Source: Eubacterium sp. UBA3720 (GTDB taxonomy: Bacteria > Bacillota > Clostridia > Lachnospirales > Lachnospiraceae). Taken from it: DNA of 16,242 nucleotides. Below, piece after piece: positions 7,186 to 14,908 of this stretch; position 1 is the stretch's first letter, and each line of letters opens with the position of its first letter. Location of the stretch: the NCBI GenBank assembly GCA_002371335.1, contig DFHP01000110.1:1-16242 (forward strand). The letters are read 5' to 3'. The notes under the pieces were generated by a model that worked only from the letters and a program-made list of their open reading frames with translations, made no database searches and was not told the DNA's origin. Position numbers and translations under genes: made by a program.

Positions 7186-7839
7186 ATGATAAGCTTTGTG
7201 AGAGGCGTTGCGGAGGAAATAGAAGAGGATTCTGTCATTGTAGAACAGGGCGGGATCGGCTTCCGTATATTTGTGCCTGCATCCTCCCTGAATTACGGAA
7301 TAAAGATCGGGGCGCCGGTGAAGCTTTATACATTTATGAATGTGCGTGAGGATTCTATCTCGCTTTACGGTTTTCTGACAAAAGAAGCTCTTGGTATATT
7401 TAAATTGCTGATAAACGTAAACGGGATCGGTCCGAAAGCCGGGATGGGCATCCTTTCGGCACTGACAACGGACGAACTTATGTTTGCCGTCCTGTCTGAT
7501 GATGTAAAAACGATCACGAAAGCGCCCGGCATCGGAAGCAAAACAGCCAAAAAACTGATCCTTGAGCTTAAAGATAAATTTGCCCTGGAGGATGCCTATG
7601 AACAGAAGCTTGCGAGGATAAGCGGAAGTACAGAGGATCCTGCAGAGGAACTGTTTGATTCTGAAACGGACGTTGAAGAAGAGAGAGCTTTCCGTCAGGC
7701 GCAGAGGGATGCGGTGGATGCTCTTATAGCTCTGGGTTACAGCGGCACAGACGCACTCAAAGCTGTCAGGAGAGCAGATGTCCCGCATACGGCCGATGTG
7801 GATACGATCCTCAAGGCGGCTTTAAGAAAGATGTTATGA
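7186..7839 (+). CDS. ruvA: Holliday junction branch migration protein RuvA
   Basis: RuvA binds four-way DNA junctions as a tetramer and loads RuvB rings for branch migration in recombinational repair. The 217-residue protein shows the N-terminal OB-fold ('MISFVRGVAEEI', 'VREDSISLYGF' near residues 53-63). Two helix-hairpin-helix motifs follow: 'VNGIGPKAGMGIL' near 78-90 and 'APGIGSKTAKKLI' near 113-125. The C-terminal RuvB-contact domain is at about 170-217. It is slightly longer than the E. coli protein because of an acidic linker near 146-167. GAGGT at 7175-7179 lies 6 nt before the ATG. It begins a same-strand gene train, with ruvB 61 nt downstream. A long open frame on the opposite strand is a shadow. 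Confidence 0.95.
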   Translation: MISFVRGVAEEIEEDSVIVEQGGIGFRIFVPASSLNYGIKIGAPVKLYTFMNVREDSISLYGFLTKEALGIFKLLINVNGIGPKAGMGILSALTTDELMFAVLSDDVKTITKAPGIGSKTAKKLILELKDKFALEDAYEQKLARISGSTEDPAEELFDSETDVEEERAFRQAQRDAVDALIALGYSGTDALKAVRRADVPHTADVDTILKAALRKML

Positions 7840-7863
7840 TCAAATAAATCTCCGGCGCCTGTT

Positions 7864-7869
7864 TATAAT
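7864..7869 (+). promoter_or_regulatory. Possible internal -10 element before ruvB
   Basis: A perfect TATAAT lies 32 bp before the ruvB start, but no acceptable -35 is found at 16-18 nt spacing. It could be a weak internal promoter or chance. Confidence 0.25.
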
Positions 7870-7900
7870 TCGCGTCGTGAGACAGATAAGAGTGGATAAA

Positions 7901-8908
7901 ATGGATAAAAGAGTGATACAGACTGATGTCCGGGACGAGGATCTGCAGATCGAGACCGGACTTCGTCCGCAAAGCTTTGACAATTATATAGGACAGCAGA
8001 AAGCAAAAGACAACCTGAAAGTATACATAGAAGCAGCCAGACAAAGAGGAGATGTGCTTGACCACGTTTTGTTCTACGGACCGCCCGGTCTGGGAAAAAC
8101 TACGCTTGCAGGCATTATAGCCAATGAAATGGGATCTCACTTAAAAATAACATCAGGTCCGGCCATCGAACGTCCCGGAGATATTGCGGCGATTCTGAAT
8201 GGAATGCAGGAGGGTGATATACTTTTTGTCGATGAAATACACAGATTGAATCGACAGGTGGAAGAGGTACTTTATCCTGCGATGGAGGATTACGCCATTG
8301 ATATTATGATCGGAAAGGGTCCGACCGCCAGATCCATCCGTCTCGAGCTGCCGAAGTTTACTCTGGTGGGAGCCACTACGAGGGCGGGACTTCTGACGGC
8401 TCCATTAAGGGACCGGTTCGGAGTGATCCATCACCTGGAGTTTTACACTACGGAAGAACTGAAGGAGATCGTGATACGGTCGGCGGCAATCCTGAACATT
8501 GATATAGACGAAGAGGGAGCGGTCGAGATCGCCCGCAGGTCCCGCGGCACGCCAAGACTGGCAAACCGATTACTGAAGCGGGTACGTGATTTCGCGCAGG
8601 TTCAGTACAACGGCCATATCACAAAGGAGAATGCGGCTTTCGCGCTGAATCTTCTGGAGGTGGATGAATTCGGACTGGATCATACCGACAGAAATCTTCT
8701 TCTTACGATCATTGTTAAATTTGCCGGCGGTCCGGTCGGTTTAAACACGTTATCAGCCGCGATCGGCGAGGATAACGGAACGATAGAGGAAGTATATGAA
8801 CCTTTCCTGATACAGAACGGATTTCTTATGCGGACGCCAAGCGGCAGAACTGCTACGGCGAAAGCTTACCGGCATCTGGGAATACCTGTTCCGGATAATA
8901 ATCAATGA
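7901..8908 (+). CDS. ruvB: Holliday junction branch migration ATPase RuvB
   Basis: RuvB is the AAA+ ring motor that drives branch migration with RuvA. The 335-residue protein has Walker A 'GPPGLGKTT' (residues 60-68) and Walker B 'ILFVDEIH' (107-114). It also has sensor 1 'GATTRAG' (157-163) and the arginine finger in 'LRDRFG' near R170. The sensor 2 region is 'RGTPRLANRLLKRVRDFA', and the C-terminal winged helix contains 'GGPVGLNTLSAAIGED'. The frame also has GTG codons at 7877 and 7892. I chose the ATG at 7901 because the resulting start 'MDKRVIQTD' fits the family's N-terminus, although the upstream ribosome binding site (AGAGTGG) is weak. All catalytic motifs are intact. Confidence 0.94.
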   Translation: MDKRVIQTDVRDEDLQIETGLRPQSFDNYIGQQKAKDNLKVYIEAARQRGDVLDHVLFYGPPGLGKTTLAGIIANEMGSHLKITSGPAIERPGDIAAILNGMQEGDILFVDEIHRLNRQVEEVLYPAMEDYAIDIMIGKGPTARSIRLELPKFTLVGATTRAGLLTAPLRDRFGVIHHLEFYTTEELKEIVIRSAAILNIDIDEEGAVEIARRSRGTPRLANRLLKRVRDFAQVQYNGHITKENAAFALNLLEVDEFGLDHTDRNLLLTIIVKFAGGPVGLNTLSAAIGEDNGTIEEVYEPFLIQNGFLMRTPSGRTATAKAYRHLGIPVPDNNQ

Positions 8909-8938
8909 ACATTATAAGTATAGGCGGGAGAAAAGAGC

Positions 8939-9475
8939 ATGGCGCAGAAAAATAAAGTTAAAGTGATGATAGAAGGAAAAATGATCACGCTTGGAGGTTA
9001 TGAAAGTCAGGAATACCTTGAAAGAGTTGCTTTCTATGTGAACAAAAAAATCGGAGAACTCTCCGAGCTTCCTGGTTACAGCAGACAGACTGATCATATG
9101 AAATCCATACTGCTCGCACTGAATATCACGGATGATTATTTTAAGGCTAAAAACAGAGCGGAGCACCTGGAAACAGATATTGAAGAGAAGGATGAAAATG
9201 CATATGAGATCCGGCAGGATCTGGTGAACGCCCAGATAAAGATCCAGGATCTTACGGCAGAGATCGCGGCTCTTAAAAGAAGGCTGAATTCAGATGGAAG
9301 CGATCCTGCTGCGGAGCCGGAAGAGCACGCAGCTTCAGAGCATGCATCCGAAGTCCCATCTCTCTCCGATGATGATTATTACTTTGACGAAGAAGACAGC
9401 GAACCTCAGAACATAAAGCCGGCAAAGACTGTCCGGCAGAGCAAGAGATATGTCAAAAACAGAAATAACTATTAA
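8939..9475 (+). CDS. zapA: ZapA-family cell division protein with acidic C-terminal extension
   Basis: ZapA proteins bind FtsZ and promote bundling of Z-ring filaments. The 178-residue protein has a ZapA-like globular N-terminus: 'VKVMIEGKMITLGGYESQEYLERVA' in residues 7-31, then 'HMKSILLALNITDDYFKAK'. A coiled coil runs from about residue 68 to 116. Residues 117-160 are acidic and low in complexity (Glu, Asp, Ser, Ala), and the last 15 are basic. Typical ZapA is about 80-110 residues, so the tail is extra. GGGAG lies upstream of the ATG at 8939. The downstream U32 gene starts inside its last 26 nt, so the two are probably translated together. The link to FtsZ here is inferred from family and position. 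Confidence 0.8.
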   Translation: MAQKNKVKVMIEGKMITLGGYESQEYLERVAFYVNKKIGELSELPGYSRQTDHMKSILLALNITDDYFKAKNRAEHLETDIEEKDENAYEIRQDLVNAQIKIQDLTAEIAALKRRLNSDGSDPAAEPEEHAASEHASEVPSLSDDDYYFDEEDSEPQNIKPAKTVRQSKRYVKNRNNY

Positions 9476-11723
9476 TAAAACAGAACTGCTCGCGCCTGCA
9501 GGATCCACAGCCGCTCTCGAGGCGGCGCTTAAAGCGGGCGCTGACGCTGTTTATATAGGCGGACAGAAATTCGGGGCCAGAGCATATGCTGACAATCCGG
9601 CTGAAGAAGAACTGGCTGCTGCCATTGATCAGGTACATATCCTGGACAAAAAACTATATATGACTGTCAACACACTCCTGAAGGATCGCGAGATCCAAAA
9701 GGAGTTATATTCATATATGAGGCCTTTTTATGAACATGGGCTGGACGGGGTCATCGTTCAGGACCTTGGAACAGCTTCCTTTCTGCGCAGAGAGTTTCCC
9801 GGACTTGCTCTTCATGCAAGTACGCAGATGGCGGTAATGGGAGCTGAAGCTGCGGATTTTCTTAAAAAACAGGGATTTTCGCGTGTAGTTCCGGCCAGAG
9901 AGATATCACTTGAAGAGATAGAAAACATTCATCGGCGTACCGGGATGGAGATCGAGAGTTTTGTGCATGGTGCCATGTGCTATTCGGTATCCGGAATGTG
10001 TCTGATGAGCAGCCTGATAGGGGGACGTTCAGGAAACAGAGGCCGGTGTGCGGGCGTATGCAGGCTTCCTTTTAATGTATACGATCACGGAAAGGCGATA
10101 AACGATAAAAACACGGCATACCCTTTAAACATGAAAGATATGTGTGCATTAAGGCTCCTTCCGGAAATGATCCGTTCGGGAGTGATATCCTTTAAGATCG
10201 AAGGACGTATGAAACGTCCGGAGTATACGGCAGGGATCACGAGAATCTACCGTAAATATCTGGATCTGTACGAAAAAGATCCTGATAATTACACTGTAGA
10301 TGAAGCCGACATGAACGAGTTGTCTGCCCTCTTTAACAGGGACGGTTTTACTTCCGGTTATTATCAGCAGAAAAACGGCAGAGAGATGATCGCTCTTTAT
10401 AATGAAAAGGAACGGGAAAAGAAAAACGCGGGCCGGACAGATGACGCTAAAAAGCTCTATGACAGTATACGGAAAGAGCTTCATAATACCCCGCTTCAGC
10501 GCCCTGTCAGGGGAGATCTCTATCTTACGGAGGAGGGGATGGCTGTACTAAATGTTTCCGATGACAGGAGAGAGGAATTCCTTGTTTCTCACTGCGAAGA
10601 GATAGTGCAGAGGGCGAAGAATCAGCCTCTCACTAAAGAACGTATACGTGAGCAGATGAATAAAACAGGAAACAGTGAATTTTATTTCCGGGAATTATCT
10701 GTTCACATGCCGGATGAAGATATTTTTGTTCCTATGAAGGGGCTCAATGAGCTTCGCAGGGAGGCCTTTGAAAAAATGAGGCGTGCCATAACGGACAGAT
10801 ATGCAAGGAAAGCCGCGGAGGAACCAGGTCAGTTATCCTGTACTGCAGAACATGAATATCAGGCAGGGAAAAACAGCGGACGGATTCCCGAAGTCTTCGT
10901 GCTTGCCGAGGAGAAGGAGCTTTTATATTCTCTCATACGCAGGAAGGATTCCCTGATCTCCGGCTTCTATGTTCCGATACACTTCCTTTACGCAAAAGGA
11001 GAGGCGTTAAATAAAAATACACGCTGTGAGGATACAGATCTGACAGACCTGATCATAGCGGAAAAAAAGAAGCTCAGGATCGTTCTTCCGTATCTTCTCC
11101 GCATGGAACATGTGGAAGAATGCAGATCCGCCATAATGCGTCTCATGGAGAATTACCATGGTCTGATAGACGGTATTCTGGTACGGAATCTTGATTCCGT
11201 TGGTCTTTTAAGCTCCATGGGCCTTGAAGATCTTATCATTCTGGATTCATCTGTTTATACAATGAACAGTGAAACCCGCAGTTTCTGGAGAAACTGCCGT
11301 ATTTACAGGGATACGCTTTCCCATGAACTTAATTTCAGGGAACTGAAGTCAATGGATAACAGAAATTCAGAGATGGTGATCTACGGACGGACCCCGATGA
11401 TGGTCTCTGCCCAGTGCCTGCAGAAAACATTTCGCGGCTGTGATCACAGCTGCGCCCATGTTTCCCTCGCGGACAGGATGGGAGCCCAATTTCCGGTAGT
11501 ATGTAATTGTGTATTTTGCTATAATATTATCTATAATTCTCTGCCTTTAGATCTGACTGACGAAAAAAAAGCTGTCAGTCAGCTGAATGTAAAGTCTCTC
11601 AGACTTACATTTACCACAGAAAACGAAAAAACGGCGTTAAACGTCATTCGCCGGTGTTTTGAACCCTCTGACCTGCCAAAGGGTAATTATACTAAAGAAC
11701 ATTTTCGAAGAGGAGTAGAGTAA
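9450..11723 (+). CDS. U32-family protein with DUF3656-type region, probable RNA hydroxylation factor
   Basis: The 757-residue protein opens with a U32 TIM-barrel start ('TELLAPAGSTAALEAALKAGADAVYIGG', residues 11-38). The U32 signature follows, 'FVHGAMCYSVSGMCLMSS' and 'GRSGNRGRCAGVCRLPF', with C177, C184, C200 and C204 as the likely Fe-S ligands. Despite the old 'peptidase' label, characterised relatives such as RlhA and TrhP (YegQ/YrrO type) hydroxylate rRNA or tRNA with prephenate as a source. The length and long C-terminal half resemble the RlhA-like DUF3656 group, but the target RNA here is unknown. A second Cys-rich patch lies near the end: C656, C664, C668, C685, C687 and C690. The start at 9450 lies inside zapA with only a weak AAGAG upstream, suggesting coupling. 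Confidence 0.85.
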   Translation: MSKTEITINKTELLAPAGSTAALEAALKAGADAVYIGGQKFGARAYADNPAEEELAAAIDQVHILDKKLYMTVNTLLKDREIQKELYSYMRPFYEHGLDGVIVQDLGTASFLRREFPGLALHASTQMAVMGAEAADFLKKQGFSRVVPAREISLEEIENIHRRTGMEIESFVHGAMCYSVSGMCLMSSLIGGRSGNRGRCAGVCRLPFNVYDHGKAINDKNTAYPLNMKDMCALRLLPEMIRSGVISFKIEGRMKRPEYTAGITRIYRKYLDLYEKDPDNYTVDEADMNELSALFNRDGFTSGYYQQKNGREMIALYNEKEREKKNAGRTDDAKKLYDSIRKELHNTPLQRPVRGDLYLTEEGMAVLNVSDDRREEFLVSHCEEIVQRAKNQPLTKERIREQMNKTGNSEFYFRELSVHMPDEDIFVPMKGLNELRREAFEKMRRAITDRYARKAAEEPGQLSCTAEHEYQAGKNSGRIPEVFVLAEEKELLYSLIRRKDSLISGFYVPIHFLYAKGEALNKNTRCEDTDLTDLIIAEKKKLRIVLPYLLRMEHVEECRSAIMRLMENYHGLIDGILVRNLDSVGLLSSMGLEDLIILDSSVYTMNSETRSFWRNCRIYRDTLSHELNFRELKSMDNRNSEMVIYGRTPMMVSAQCLQKTFRGCDHSCAHVSLADRMGAQFPVVCNCVFCYNIIYNSLPLDLTDEKKAVSQLNVKSLRLTFTTENEKTALNVIRRCFEPSDLPKGNYTKEHFRRGVE

Positions 11724-11731
11724 AATCAGAT

Positions 11732-13423
11732 ATGCTTGATATTTTTGTTCAGGTATCTAAATACCTGCTGATCATTTTGATGGCGCTTTATACGATAAAC
11801 GCCGTTTTGCTGCTGATGGTCAGTGAACCCGAAAAACGTAAAAGCTATGTGGACAGAGAAACATTTCTTATGGTTCTGTTCAATGTGCTTGCCTTTGCGG
11901 TGCTTTATCTGGCCAGCCGGGATCAGAGGATGCTGTACATAGCAGGCGGAGTGCTTGGCTACTCGCTGGTCATTCAGTATCTGTACAGGATCATATATAA
12001 AAAAGCATCTATTGCGCTGGTAAACACTATGTGCATGCTTCTTTCCACAGGTTTTGTCATTCAGTCCCGCCTTGGAACTACGACAGCCCTGAAGCAGCTG
12101 ATCATTGTGATCATAGCAAGCATCCTGTGTCTGGCGATCCCTGTTTTTGTACGCAGAGTGAAGGTGATGAGAAATATTCCTGTGGTGTATGCGGTGCTGG
12201 GAATCCTGCTCCTTGCAGGCGTTTTCGCCCTTGGAAGGGTCAGCGGCGGAGCGAATCTTTCCCTGACGATCGGCGGCATCAGTTTCCAGTTTTCGGAATT
12301 TGTAAAGATCACATTTGTATTTTTTATAGCGGGTATGCTTCAGAAGGATACGGGTTTCAGGCAGGTGTGTATCGTGACGGTACTTGCAGCCATTCATGTA
12401 CTGATCCTTGTTATGTCAAAAGACCTTGGAGCAGCCCTGATATATTTCGTGGCATATATCGTTATGGTATGCGTGGCTTCACGGCAGCCCGGATACGCCG
12501 CCATCGGAATTGGCGGTATGGCTGCGGCTTCTGTACTGGCCTACAGACTGTTTGCCCATGTCCGTGTCAGGGTGCAGGTATGGCGCGATCCCTTCGCTGA
12601 TTATGAAGGGACCGGATATCAGGTCGTACAGGCTCTTTTCGGTGTCTGCGCGGGAGGCTGGTTCGGTACGGGACTGTTCGCAGGAAATCCGGACATGATC
12701 CCTGTGGCGATTGAGGATTTTACTTTTGCCGCTATCTGTGAGGAAATGGGCGTTATATTCGGAATCCTTCTGATATTCGTCTGCATGAGCATGTATCTGC
12801 AGATCGTTACCATTTCCACAAAGCTGTCGAATCCGTTTTATCGGCTCGTTGCCATTGGCCTTGGAACAGAATATGCGTTTCAGGTGTTCCTTACTGTCGG
12901 CGGAAACACAAAATTCATACCGATGACAGGCATTACCCTTCCTCTTGTCAGTTATGGAGGAAGTTCTATAATGTGTACGCTTATAATGCTGTCCATTATT
13001 CAGGGACTTTATATGATCCGCGAGGACGAGGATAAAGACAGGGCTCTTCTGGAGGAGATCATAAGGCGTCAGAACATGAAAGAGCGCCAGATCAACAGCC
13101 GGCGAAGAAGCGCCCGCGCACAGAAGAGTTCATCCGGCGCTTCCGGTCAGGGAAAAACAATGTTTTTCCGCAGGTCCGAAGCGTCAGGCATCGGAGCGAC
13201 AAAGGTATCCGCCGCACCTTCGGGAAAAGCAGGAAAGCGAAGTAATACCGGCAAAAAAGTGATAAGAAAAGCCTCTCCGGAGATCAATGCCGATATACAG
13301 GAACATCGCGAAGCGTATGAAGAGCTTATGCGGAAGATCCCTTCGGCAGAAAAGGAGAATATTGATATAGATGAGCTTACAAAAAGAATCCAGGACGAGA
13401 CAGAAAAAAGCCTCAACTACTGA
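11732..13423 (+). CDS. FtsW/RodA/SpoVE-type SEDS glycosyltransferase with long basic tail
   Basis: SEDS proteins polymerise lipid II into glycan strands and work with a partner class B PBP. The 563-residue protein has about ten or more membrane helices in residues 8-428. Family motifs are 'SKDLGAALIYFVAY' near 229-242, where D231 fits the catalytic aspartate, and 'GTGYQVVQALFGVCAGGWFGTG' near 293-314. Others are 'EDFTFAAICEEMG' near 328-340 and 'GITLPLVSYGGSS' near 400-412. After residue 430 comes about 134 residues of basic, Ser/Ala/Gly-rich cytoplasmic tail with a final charged helix. Most SEDS proteins end near 380-430 residues. A GGAG at 11712-11715 is 16 nt from the ATG, so initiation may rely on coupling. 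Whether it is a division (FtsW), elongation (RodA) or sporulation (SpoVE) paralogue cannot be decided here. Confidence 0.88.
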   Translation: MLDIFVQVSKYLLIILMALYTINAVLLLMVSEPEKRKSYVDRETFLMVLFNVLAFAVLYLASRDQRMLYIAGGVLGYSLVIQYLYRIIYKKASIALVNTMCMLLSTGFVIQSRLGTTTALKQLIIVIIASILCLAIPVFVRRVKVMRNIPVVYAVLGILLLAGVFALGRVSGGANLSLTIGGISFQFSEFVKITFVFFIAGMLQKDTGFRQVCIVTVLAAIHVLILVMSKDLGAALIYFVAYIVMVCVASRQPGYAAIGIGGMAAASVLAYRLFAHVRVRVQVWRDPFADYEGTGYQVVQALFGVCAGGWFGTGLFAGNPDMIPVAIEDFTFAAICEEMGVIFGILLIFVCMSMYLQIVTISTKLSNPFYRLVAIGLGTEYAFQVFLTVGGNTKFIPMTGITLPLVSYGGSSIMCTLIMLSIIQGLYMIREDEDKDRALLEEIIRRQNMKERQINSRRRSARAQKSSSGASGQGKTMFFRRSEASGIGATKVSAAPSGKAGKRSNTGKKVIRKASPEINADIQEHREAYEELMRKIPSAEKENIDIDELTKRIQDETEKSLNY

Positions 13424-14858
13424 GAGTATTTCCGCGAAACGGAAAAAGAAAACTATCTTCCCTTATAAGGTGGTCTCTGTACTATCGGTTTTCCTTTTTA
13501 TTACGCTGGCCGTTTATATGGCATATTTTCAGATATATAAGAGCGAAGAACTTCTGAACAGTCCTTATAATAAAAGAGAAGAGGCGCAGCAGGCCAAGGT
13601 CCGCAGAGGATCTGTATTTGACAGAAACGGCAATGTTCTGGCGTATACGGAAACGGATGAGAACGGAGCCGAAACCAGGATATATCCGTACGGAAGGATT
13701 TTTGCCCATACGGTGGGATACCTTGTATATGGTTCCAGCGGGCTTGAATCGTCTCAGAACCATAACCTGCTGACCTCCCATTCAAAGATCCGGGATAAAA
13801 TATCCAATCAGCTGAACGAGGAAAAGCTGGAGGGTGACGATCTGTATACTACGCTTGACGCAGAGCTTCAGGAAGCGGCTTACGACGCGCTCGGTGATTA
13901 TGACGGCGCTGTGATCGTAATGGACGTTTCCACCGGAGCCGTGCTGGCAGATGTCAGCAAACCTGCCTTCGATCCGAATACGATTACCGAAGACTGGGAT
14001 TACCTGGTCAGCGAAGAAAACGAGCAGAGCGGCATTTTTGTAAACAGAGTTACCCAGGGACTTTATCCGCCCGGCTCTACTTTTAAAATAGTGACTGCGC
14101 TGGCCTATTTGAAGCAATTCGGAAGCTTTGACGGATTTTCATATGATTGCAGCGGCAGCTATGAGCATTCTGACTTTACGATCCACTGTGCGGGAAACGC
14201 AGACCACGGGGAAGAAGATTTCGCGGATGCGATGGCAAACTCATGCAACTGCGCATTTGCTTATATGGCGGCGGAACTGATCGACAGGGATATTCTTGCT
14301 GAAACGGCTGAACAGCTGTTCTTTAATCATGACGCGGAGCTTCCCGTCCCAAGCGTAATAAGCAGATTTACATTGAACCGCTCTTCAGCCGACCAGTTGA
14401 CGATGCAGACAGGTATCGGTCAGGGAAATACATTGGCTACGCCGATGGAAATGTGCATGATCGCACAGGCGGCAGCCAACAATGGAAATATGCTGCTCCC
14501 GAATTTTCTGGGAAGGATCGAAAGCTCCAGCGGTAAAACGGTGAAAAATTTTTTCCCGACGGTAGTGGGTCAGGTCATGACCGCCGATCAGGCGTCAGAG
14601 CTTAAAGATATTATGAGAGAAGTAGTGGAACGGGGCACTGCATCATCGCTAAACGATCTGCCTTATAATATAGCCGGAAAGACGGGAACGGCCCAGTATG
14701 GTGATATTGAAAACAATACATCTCATTCCTGGTTCACCGGATTCTCGGATGTAGGATCTGAAGATATTGCTGTCTGCGTACTGATCGAGGATGGAGGCAC
14801 ATACTCCAATCCCGCATACGAAACGGCAAAGACAGTTTTCCGAAAATACTTTGAATAA
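13371..14858 (+). CDS. Class B penicillin-binding protein (transpeptidase), SEDS partner
   Basis: The 495-residue protein cross-links peptidoglycan outside the membrane. A basic cytoplasmic start (residues 1-30) precedes one membrane anchor at about 33-55. A short N-terminal pedestal follows ('VRRGSVFDRNGNVLAY', residues 77-92). The transpeptidase domain has all three motifs: S236-T-F-K239 in 'PPGSTFKIV', S291-C-N293, and K437-T-G439 in 'AGKTGTAQ'. The compact pedestal and pairing with a SEDS gene recall the actinobacterial RodA-PbpA pair; this resemblance is by eye. The ATG at 13371 lies 53 nt inside the SEDS gene, with AAGGAG at 13352-13357 upstream. The overlap implies paired synthesis of the two partners. 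No terminator is evident after the stop. Confidence 0.9.
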   Translation: MSLQKESRTRQKKASTTESISAKRKKKTIFPYKVVSVLSVFLFITLAVYMAYFQIYKSEELLNSPYNKREEAQQAKVRRGSVFDRNGNVLAYTETDENGAETRIYPYGRIFAHTVGYLVYGSSGLESSQNHNLLTSHSKIRDKISNQLNEEKLEGDDLYTTLDAELQEAAYDALGDYDGAVIVMDVSTGAVLADVSKPAFDPNTITEDWDYLVSEENEQSGIFVNRVTQGLYPPGSTFKIVTALAYLKQFGSFDGFSYDCSGSYEHSDFTIHCAGNADHGEEDFADAMANSCNCAFAYMAAELIDRDILAETAEQLFFNHDAELPVPSVISRFTLNRSSADQLTMQTGIGQGNTLATPMEMCMIAQAAANNGNMLLPNFLGRIESSSGKTVKNFFPTVVGQVMTADQASELKDIMREVVERGTASSLNDLPYNIAGKTGTAQYGDIENNTSHSWFTGFSDVGSEDIAVCVLIEDGGTYSNPAYETAKTVFRKYFE

Positions 14859-14908
14859 ATATCAGGTCTTAAGTTGAATGTGCCGTGTTTTTTTAAAGGA
14901 GCGTGAAG

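Noticed and set aside
7030..7788. Minus-strand open frame (252 codons) covering most of ruvA and part of the upstream island
   Set aside because: ruvA is certain on the plus strand. The antisense translation shows no family features and there is no ribosome binding site.
14859..14908. Terminator between the PBP gene and the FRG gene, hinted by a T run at about 14887-14894
   Set aside because: No stable hairpin precedes the T run, so read-through is more likely.
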